This document shows, piece after piece, positions 57,242 through 64,000 of a stretch of DNA of 64,000 bases. Where the stretch lies: assembly GCA_013314735.1 (NCBI GenBank), contig JABUFD010000005.1, positions 124,001 through 188,000 of the forward strand. Direction: 5' to 3'. Positions within the stretch are counted from its first letter, which is position 1. The number at the start of each line of letters is the position of its first letter. A model generated the notes under the pieces. That model was not told the DNA's origin. It worked only from the letters and a program-made list of their open reading frames with translations, and made no database searches. The position numbers and the translations under genes were made by a program. The stretch comes from Anaerolineae bacterium (GTDB taxonomy: Bacteria; Chloroflexota; Anaerolineae; Anaerolineales; Anaerolineaceae).

Positions 57242-60200
57242 ATGGGAATCCAATCGCCAGTCCTATCCATTTGCCCAAACCAGGGGCAATGGTCTTCGCG
57301 GGTGTTAAAACCCGGTAAATGGATCATTGGCCGTTCCTCCCATGCAGACATCAGCCTGGAAGATGCCAGCCTGTCACGCGAACATTGCTCCATCGAAATT
57401 GCCCCGGAGGCAGTATTTCTCACTGACCTTGGCTCTGCCAATGGAACATTTGTTAACAATACAGCCCTGGCTCCCTTCCAGCCGTTGGCGCTGGCGTCGG
57501 GGCAGATGTTCCGGATTGGGATGCACCATGCCCGGATTGACTGGTGTGTTTCACCCGGCAGCCCGGAAGATCCCATCGTGGAATCCACCGATTTGGCGGT
57601 GGATGATATGTCCACTGGTGGTGCCGGGGAGGCTAACCAACCCGGCAGGCAGGATGTTCTGCCTGCCCAAAACCATGCAGAACTCATTCTGCAATATCAT
57701 CATGGGAACGGGGTGTGGGAGGAAATTTGCTTGCTGCCAGGTGAAACCATCATCGGCCGGGCTGAAGACGCGGATTTGCGGTTGTATGATCCTCAGGTTT
57801 CCCGCCGCCATGCGCGGTTGACACTGGCAGAAAACGGAACGGCCACAGTGATGGACCTGGGTTCCGCCAATGGAACACAGCTGGATGGCGAGCCTTTGAA
57901 GCCGAGAGATATGGTTCCATTTCAAGCAGGACAGTTGCTGATGATCGCCGGCTGCCGCCTGCGGATTGACAACCGTACTGCACCGTTAAACCTGTCTGCG
58001 CCTGACCTGCCGGCTGAAGAACCATGTGCCGAGAGTACCAGCCTGGCTGTTTCCCGACCTGTTGAAACAGGATTGCTGCTGCGCTACCGGAAGGTGGACC
58101 AGCCGTGGTGTGAATTGCCGTTGGCTGACGGCCGGTACCAGATTGGCCGATCGGAAGAGGTGGAAATCCAGCTGGATTCCCACATGGTATCGCGGAAGCA
58201 TGCTGAAATCCGGGTGGAAACCGGGCAGGTGTGGGTGACGGATCTGAATTCCCGCAATGGCATCCTGGTGGCCGGGACGCGCCTGGGGGCAAATGTACCG
58301 AAGTCTGTATGCCTAACAGAACGGTTTTCAATCGGTGAATTTGTGTTTGAACTTTGCGAAGGTTTAATGCCGGCACAGGCGGTACCGTCTGCCATTGGAT
58401 TGCCTGAGGATCAAGTCCCTGTGGAAAAAACGGTGATTGGGTCCCAAATGGGGATCGATCTGGCAGCCATGTTTGCAGATTCCGCTCCTGCGCCGGTCAA
58501 CCTGGCTGGGCATGATCGTGTGACAATCGGCCGGGCATCGGATAACATGATCCGGTTTGATCACCCCCTCGTCAGCCGTTACCATGCCGTGATCGAGCGC
58601 ATGGGAACACGTACCAGGATCACCGACCTGCACAGCGCCAACGGGATTTACCTGAATGGCGGCATTGTCGAAGGACAGGGCTGGCTGAAGCAGGGCGACC
58701 TGATCAAGATCGGGCCGTACCTGATTACCTTTACTGGCAATGAATTGCGTCCATCCAGTGAACAGTCCTACACCATTGATGTGGTTGGGCTGCAAAAATG
58801 GGTCGCGCGTGAGGTCAACCTGTTGAAAGAAATTTCGCTCAACATCGGCCAAAATGAGTTTGTCGCGTTGGTGGGGATGAGCGGGGCCGGGAAAAGTACC
58901 CTGATGGATGCGATCAATGGATTCCGACCGGCAACGGATGGCAAAGTGTATATCAACGGGTTGGACCTGTACCAGAACTATAACCAGTTCCGTGATGAAA
59001 TCGGGAATGTGCCACAGCGTGATATTGTCCACATGGAATTAACGGCGGAGCAAGCGCTTTCGTATGCGGCTGAATTGCGCATGCCGCCGGACGCTTCGGA
59101 AGAGGACCGGCAACGGGCAGTGGCCGACACGCTGGAGGACCTGGGATTGACGTACCGCAAGGATTTGCAAATATCACGGCTCTCCGGCGGACAGATCAAG
59201 CGTGTGTCAATCGGGGTGGAGTTGTTGACCAAGCCGCGGCTGTTCTTCCTCGATGAACCCACCAGCGGCCTGGACCCTGGCACGGAATATGAAATGATGA
59301 AACTGCTGCGCCGCCTGGCGGATCAGGGGCGTACCATCATGCTGATCACCCATGCCACCAAGAATGTGATGTTTTGCGACAAAACCATCATACTGGCAAA
59401 CGGCGGGCACCTGGCCTTTTACGGTCCACCGGAAGATGCATTGGTGTATTTTGACCAATTCCGCAACCATCGGGAACGCCTGGAAAAGGAGATGGAATTT
59501 GACGACATTTACCGCATTCTGGAAGACCCGGAACGCGGCACCCCCGCGGATTGGCGTGAACGCTACTTGAAAAGCGAATATGCCCGTTACACCATCAGCA
59601 GTGGCCGGGTTGCGGCAGCTGCGGCAGAACTATCCGCCGAGTCCGGTGCGAGCAGAGTGGCTGGCCAGCGAATATCTGGCGCACGCCAGCTGGGAATACT
59701 CTCCCGCCGTTACCTGCGCTGCATGGTGCAGGATAAAGTCTCTTTGATTCTGACCCTGTCACTGGCACCGATCCTGGGTTTGATGAACTTTATCTGGGGC
59801 AGTAAGCTGTTTGATCCTGTGGTGGGCAATGCGGCAAAAACGATGGGTGTGTGGTTTGCAGTCACCGTGATGGGAATCCTGGTGGGGTATATGGGCAGTA
59901 TCCAGGAACTGGTTAAGGAAAAAGCGATCTACAAACGGGAACGGGCGGTGGGGTTAAAAATTACTTCGTACGTTCTTTCCAAAATCTGGGTGGGGGGCGC
60001 ACTGGCCTTTTACCAGGCGTTCTTCATTCTGCTGTTCGCGGTGCTGCTGGTCAAACCGTTGGTGACAGAACCTTCCGGCTATGTCAGCATGTATTTCACG
60101 CTGGTGTTGGTGATTTTCAATGCCTTCATCCTCGGCCTGGTGATTTCAGCACTGAGTGAAAATGCCAATACAGCACAGTTAATCATGATTGCCGCTTTTG

Positions 60201-61156
60201 TGCCACAGCTGCTGCTGGCGGGAGTGCTGCAGCCGTTGCACATGATTGTCGGCGGTGAGTTGATCAGCCCGATTGTGGAAGCACGCTGGAGCTTTGAGAA
60301 TTTTGTCAACGCCACCGGCATGGGGGATCCCCTTGTAAATGACCCGTGCTGGTCCGAATATGACCGCTCCCAGCGCAACAGCCTCACCAACGAACAGAAG
60401 GACGCGCAGTGCGTGTGCATGGGGGCGGGATTATTCAAAAATTGTGCCCGGATTCCCGGCATCTTATCCGATGATTTTTATGACGCAGAAGCGCAGCTGG
60501 TACTGGCGATGGACAGACCCCAGCAGCCGGTGGCGCCGGAACGGCTGCCAACCCCAACCCCGCGCAGCACCCCCACCACCATTGCCAGCCCGACCTTCAT
60601 GCCTTCTCCCACCTACCTGCCCACCCCGACCGCCTGGGCAACATTGACGCCGCGCCCGGTGTGTTCACAACCGGGGCAGGGCAATTGCGTGCAATTCCAG
60701 GCGCAGCAGGAGGAAGCCGGACGCCAGATGATGGAATACCAGGAGACCCGCAGCGCGCAATTTGAGGATTACCGGGATGATACGGAAGAACAGTTCCAAT
60801 CCTACTGGGAAAACGTCGGCGACCAGATGGAGGGCTACAAGGTTGAGATCAATGATCAGATTGATACTTTTGCAGATGAAGAGCGTGACAATGTAGATGC
60901 CTATGCCCAGGAAAATATGGATCTGTTCGAAGGATACCAGGTGGAAATGGAAACCTACAGTGAAGACCTGAGCTATTATGAGCGCAGCCGGCAGGAAGCC
61001 ATTTCGTCAGCTGAGGCGATCATCAGCATCTTGTGGGATGATTATGGAAGCGCTTTCCGCGGCGGGGTCTTGCCCAGGATGGGATATATTACCGCCATTA
61101 CCGTGGTCCAATTCATTGTGCTGTTGGTGCTGATGAAACGGAAGGATACCGTGTAA
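57242..61156 (+). CDS. ABC transporter with four N-terminal FHA domains (ABC2 permease fused)
   Basis: 1304 residues. FHA domains at about 25-95, 165-235, 295-365 and 420-490 each show the GRxxxxxI, SRxHA and NG-type signatures. An ABC ATPase follows (Walker A GMSGAGKST near 545, LSGGQIKR, Walker B FFLDEPTSG near 668), then an ABC2/ABCG-like permease (about 820-1010), an extracytoplasmic loop with Cys residues, a TPTPRSTP linker (1100-1140) and an acidic coiled stretch (1150-1245), and a last helix. It resembles mycobacterial Rv1747, which has two FHA domains and is phospho-regulated. AGAGGAGA lies before this ATG; an upstream GTG is less likely. Confidence 0.95.
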   Translation: MGIQSPVLSICPNQGQWSSRVLKPGKWIIGRSSHADISLEDASLSREHCSIEIAPEAVFLTDLGSANGTFVNNTALAPFQPLALASGQMFRIGMHHARIDWCVSPGSPEDPIVESTDLAVDDMSTGGAGEANQPGRQDVLPAQNHAELILQYHHGNGVWEEICLLPGETIIGRAEDADLRLYDPQVSRRHARLTLAENGTATVMDLGSANGTQLDGEPLKPRDMVPFQAGQLLMIAGCRLRIDNRTAPLNLSAPDLPAEEPCAESTSLAVSRPVETGLLLRYRKVDQPWCELPLADGRYQIGRSEEVEIQLDSHMVSRKHAEIRVETGQVWVTDLNSRNGILVAGTRLGANVPKSVCLTERFSIGEFVFELCEGLMPAQAVPSAIGLPEDQVPVEKTVIGSQMGIDLAAMFADSAPAPVNLAGHDRVTIGRASDNMIRFDHPLVSRYHAVIERMGTRTRITDLHSANGIYLNGGIVEGQGWLKQGDLIKIGPYLITFTGNELRPSSEQSYTIDVVGLQKWVAREVNLLKEISLNIGQNEFVALVGMSGAGKSTLMDAINGFRPATDGKVYINGLDLYQNYNQFRDEIGNVPQRDIVHMELTAEQALSYAAELRMPPDASEEDRQRAVADTLEDLGLTYRKDLQISRLSGGQIKRVSIGVELLTKPRLFFLDEPTSGLDPGTEYEMMKLLRRLADQGRTIMLITHATKNVMFCDKTIILANGGHLAFYGPPEDALVYFDQFRNHRERLEKEMEFDDIYRILEDPERGTPADWRERYLKSEYARYTISSGRVAAAAAELSAESGASRVAGQRISGARQLGILSRRYLRCMVQDKVSLILTLSLAPILGLMNFIWGSKLFDPVVGNAAKTMGVWFAVTVMGILVGYMGSIQELVKEKAIYKRERAVGLKITSYVLSKIWVGGALAFYQAFFILLFAVLLVKPLVTEPSGYVSMYFTLVLVIFNAFILGLVISALSENANTAQLIMIAAFVPQLLLAGVLQPLHMIVGGELISPIVEARWSFENFVNATGMGDPLVNDPCWSEYDRSQRNSLTNEQKDAQCVCMGAGLFKNCARIPGILSDDFYDAEAQLVLAMDRPQQPVAPERLPTPTPRSTPTTIASPTFMPSPTYLPTPTAWATLTPRPVCSQPGQGNCVQFQAQQEEAGRQMMEYQETRSAQFEDYRDDTEEQFQSYWENVGDQMEGYKVEINDQIDTFADEERDNVDAYAQENMDLFEGYQVEMETYSEDLSYYERSRQEAISSAEAIISILWDDYGSAFRGGVLPRMGYITAITVVQFIVLLVLMKRKDTV

Positions 61157-61350
61157 ATTATCGTTGGGAATTTTGGCAGGAAAGCGATTGCCATTTTCCC
61201 CGATTGGTCTTAGAATTTATGTAGGGCATTGCAGGGGGATTCTGGAAGATGGTAAGTGGATTCACCTTACCTATCATTTCCATCCAACAGTACAAAGAAC
61301 AAATCCAGTCATGTGTTCACTCACGTAGTGTTTCAAATCGGAGGAGCGTT

Positions 61351-64000
61351 ATGGCACACATTCAATCCGTGCGGTTGTTCTATCACCGGCAAGGCGAAGA
61401 TTGGCAGGAGAAGGCATTGGCAGTCGGCACTTACGTCGTCGGCCGTTCCTCTGATGCTGATATCCAGTTTGATGCATCCAACATCTCGCGCCGCCATTTT
61501 CAACTGGCGGTTTCGGACGAAGGTGTGCAGATTATCGACCTGGGCTCATCCAACGGCACTCATGTGGAAGGAAAACCGATCACTGCCAATGTGCCGTTTG
61601 ACCTGCAATCTGGCCAACCGATCCGGGCTGGTCTGTACGAAGCCTACGTGGAATGGCAAACAACCGCGGTTGTTTCAGAATATGTAGAAGAGGCCACCAG
61701 TTTCCGCCCGCCGGAACCGTTGATGGCGACCCAGGTGGAATCCGAAGAAGGTGAAGCAACCCAACTGGATGCCCCGGCTGATGGACGGCTGGAAACACCT
61801 GCTGTCGTCTACCCGGTACTGACGGTGACGATGGTGGATGGCACGCTCAGTGAAAAAGTTCTGCCGGATGGACAATATGTCATTGGACGCACCTCTGCAG
61901 CAGATATCCAGATTGCGGAAACCAAGGTGTCACGGCTGCACGCACGTATCACCGTCCGGGATGGCCTTTGCACAGTGGAAGATGTGGGTTCATCCAATGG
62001 TACTATGTTGAATGGTACTCCTCTGACACCGCATGTGCAGGTGCCGTTTTCGGCCGGCCAGGTATTGATGATTTGCGGCTGCCGTTTGCAGGTTACTGCT
62101 GTGGAAGGTGCAGAGGTTCCGCATAAAGAGAAGCCGGTGGAGGCCACCCGGATTGAAACTGTTGAAGAAGCTGCGGGAACTGTGATGGAAGGCGTGATCG
62201 CCGAAGCTGCCACAGCCCTTGATGGCGGGATGCCGGAACAGGCAACTGCCCTGGAGATGGGGCTGGAAGCGGAACGCACCGCGCTGGGTGAAATGCCGGC
62301 GGATTGGAAGGACCGTACCAACCTGGATGCGATGGCGCCTGTGGTCCCGCTAGGCGACACTTCCGGCGGTGTGGTGCTGCGTTTCCGCCGCGGTGGAGGT
62401 GAGTGGGACCAGATCACCCTGCGGCCGGGCGAGTACGTGCTGGGCCGCTCGGAACAGGCAGACTTAAGTATGCCTGACCACCAGATCTCTCGGCGGCATG
62501 CCAAATTGATCGTGGATGCCGCCAGCGGTGTTTTCCTGATGGACCTGGGTTCTGCCAACGGCACCCAGATCAACGGCAGTCCGCTTCGGCCGCGCGAGCC
62601 GGTGCCTTTTGGCAAAGACCAGATCGCTTCCATCGGCGGATACCAGATGCAGGTGGTGGAATTAACCGGCGACAGCCGCACCCTGCTTGAAGTTGCCAAG
62701 ACCGAAATTGGTGAGGTGATGGTTGGCGCCACCCAGGTGGTATCCGTCAAAGCACCAGTGTTACGCTATCGCCAGGGCAGCGCGCCCTGGCAGGAATTCC
62801 AACTGGTTAACGGTGAACAGGTGCTCGGTCGCTCCAGTGAAGCGCATTTGCGCATCCCTTCCGGCACGATTTCCCGACAGCACGCCCGCCTATTCGTACA
62901 GGAGGGCCAGGTATGGATCACCGACCTGGCTTCCAAGAACGGTATAACGATTAACGGGCAGCGCATCGCGCCGGAACGCCCGATGGCACTTCCGATGGGG
63001 CAGACGTTCACCGTGGATGATTTCGAATTCCAGCTGCTGGGTGGGGCCGAACAACCCGCTGGTTATGATGCCACACGCATATCGGGCAATGTCGGTGCAT
63101 GCATCCTGGAACCGGGCAAGATGGATATGCTGTTGAATATGCCGGCAGCGGTCGGTGCTGGTGACCAGACGATGATTGGCGCTGAGATGGGAATTGATAT
63201 GGCCATGCTCGGGGCGCAGCAAGCCCAGGCACCGATCAACCTGGCGGGACATGACCGCGTAACGATTGGCCGCGGTTCGGATAACATGATCACACTGGAC
63301 CATCCGCTGGTCAGCCGCTACCATGCTGTGATCGAACGCATGGGCACGCGCACACGCATCACTGACCTGCACAGTGCCAATGGAGTGTTTGTCAATGGCG
63401 AGGCGGTTGACACACAAGCCTGGCTGAAACAGGGCGATGCGATCAAGATCGGCCCGTACCTGATCCATTTCACCGGTAACGAACTGCGTCCTTCCGCCCA
63501 GCAATCTTACAATATCGACGTGCTGGGGCTACAAAAATGGGTTACCAAGGACCTGAACCTGCTGAAGGAAATTTCGCTCAATGTCGGCCAAAATGAATTC
63601 GTGGCACTGGTGGGGATGAGCGGTGCCGGGAAAAGCACCCTGATGGATGCGATCAATGGCTTCCGCCCCGCGACACACGGCCAGGTATTTATTAATGGGG
63701 TGGATCTGTACCAGAATTACAACCAGTTCCGCGATGAGATCGGCAACGTGCCGCAGCGCGATATTGTTCATATGGAGCTGACAGCGGAGCAGGCACTGGA
63801 TTATGCCGCTCAACTGCGCATGCCGCCGGATGCCAGCGCGGGTGATCGCAGGGCTGCGGTTAATGAAACCCTGGATGACCTGGGTCTGACCTTCCGCAAA
63901 GATGTGCTGATTTCGCGCCTTTCCGGCGGTCAATTGAAACGCGTATCGATTGGCGTTGAATTGCTGACCAAGCCGCGGCTGTTCTTCCTCGATGAACCCA
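61351..64000 (+). CDS. ABC transporter with five N-terminal FHA domains (truncated by window end)
   Basis: 883 codons are visible and no stop is reached. FHA domains centre on GR motifs at about residues 29, 177, 363, 491 and 638. The ABC ATPase starts near 720 with Walker A GMSGAGKST near 756; the window ends within Walker B. From the last FHA onward it is closely similar to the upstream neighbour, so the pair is a tandem duplication with one extra FHA. GGAGG is just before the ATG. The gap of about 194 bases between the two genes holds no other gene or clear terminator. Confidence 0.95.
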   Translation, partial: MAHIQSVRLFYHRQGEDWQEKALAVGTYVVGRSSDADIQFDASNISRRHFQLAVSDEGVQIIDLGSSNGTHVEGKPITANVPFDLQSGQPIRAGLYEAYVEWQTTAVVSEYVEEATSFRPPEPLMATQVESEEGEATQLDAPADGRLETPAVVYPVLTVTMVDGTLSEKVLPDGQYVIGRTSAADIQIAETKVSRLHARITVRDGLCTVEDVGSSNGTMLNGTPLTPHVQVPFSAGQVLMICGCRLQVTAVEGAEVPHKEKPVEATRIETVEEAAGTVMEGVIAEAATALDGGMPEQATALEMGLEAERTALGEMPADWKDRTNLDAMAPVVPLGDTSGGVVLRFRRGGGEWDQITLRPGEYVLGRSEQADLSMPDHQISRRHAKLIVDAASGVFLMDLGSANGTQINGSPLRPREPVPFGKDQIASIGGYQMQVVELTGDSRTLLEVAKTEIGEVMVGATQVVSVKAPVLRYRQGSAPWQEFQLVNGEQVLGRSSEAHLRIPSGTISRQHARLFVQEGQVWITDLASKNGITINGQRIAPERPMALPMGQTFTVDDFEFQLLGGAEQPAGYDATRISGNVGACILEPGKMDMLLNMPAAVGAGDQTMIGAEMGIDMAMLGAQQAQAPINLAGHDRVTIGRGSDNMITLDHPLVSRYHAVIERMGTRTRITDLHSANGVFVNGEAVDTQAWLKQGDAIKIGPYLIHFTGNELRPSAQQSYNIDVLGLQKWVTKDLNLLKEISLNVGQNEFVALVGMSGAGKSTLMDAINGFRPATHGQVFINGVDLYQNYNQFRDEIGNVPQRDIVHMELTAEQALDYAAQLRMPPDASAGDRRAAVNETLDDLGLTFRKDVLISRLSGGQLKRVSIGVELLTKPRLFFLDEP

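Overview
The window looks like chromosomal DNA from a Chloroflexota bacterium, most likely of the Anaerolineae class. This is inferred, since there is no 16S or other marker gene. The reasons are moderately high GC, many envelope proteins with Thr/Pro-rich (TPTPT) linkers, stand-alone LysM proteins, FHA-domain ABC transporters, an archaeal-type prolyl-tRNA synthetase, AlaX, UroD-like methyltransferases and a MGDG-synthase-like glycosyltransferase. Gene density is high, with many ATGA overlaps, and I see no transposase, phage, integrase, plasmid or CRISPR element. The only RNA gene I can support is a tRNA-Ser(CGA).

Layout. 1-4.8 kb (minus): a partial FAD oxidoreductase, then a VWA/FHA membrane protein, a PP2C phosphatase and a DUF3267 zincin in one operon. 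4.9-14 kb: a LysM envelope protein, two small membrane proteins, radA, a sugar-type dehydrogenase with a cupin, clpC and a rhodanese/metallo-beta-lactamase fusion. 14-21 kb (minus): a flavin-type oxidoreductase, sirtuin, helical-repeat protein, proS, a tyrosine phosphatase, alaX and a glycolipid glycosyltransferase. 21-30 kb: a lipoprotein, a PBP-like protein that appears to lack all transpeptidase motifs, a TPR protein, NUDIX, YihY and a TIM-barrel protein. 30-40 kb: two UroD-like proteins, tRNA-Ser, a beta-CASP nuclease, RNase D, oligoendopeptidase F, a GH1 beta-glucosidase, a free-standing pyruvate-kinase C-terminal domain and a YcaQ-type glycosylase. 40-49 kb: a SWIM protein, a LysM/degenerate peptidase protein with a second PP2C, a GyrI-like/WYL divergon with matching palindromes, a Ser/Thr kinase with an external sensor domain, and a membrane protein. 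49-64 kb: a lipoprotein, M20 peptidase, mutS2, an orphan CpaF ATPase, another lipoprotein, and two tandem FHA-ABC transporters with four and five FHA domains; the second is cut by the window end.

Taken together, the window is rich in Ser/Thr phospho-signalling: one kinase, two PP2C phosphatases, and three proteins carrying ten FHA domains between them. These sit among envelope proteins whose enzymatic cores look decayed (PBP, gluzincin) or which are sensor-like. A reasonable inference is a phosphorylation-controlled envelope or export network, with the multi-FHA ABC transporters as its output. Several genes also carry a -10 hexamer 6-8 bases before the ATG, suggesting leaderless transcription.
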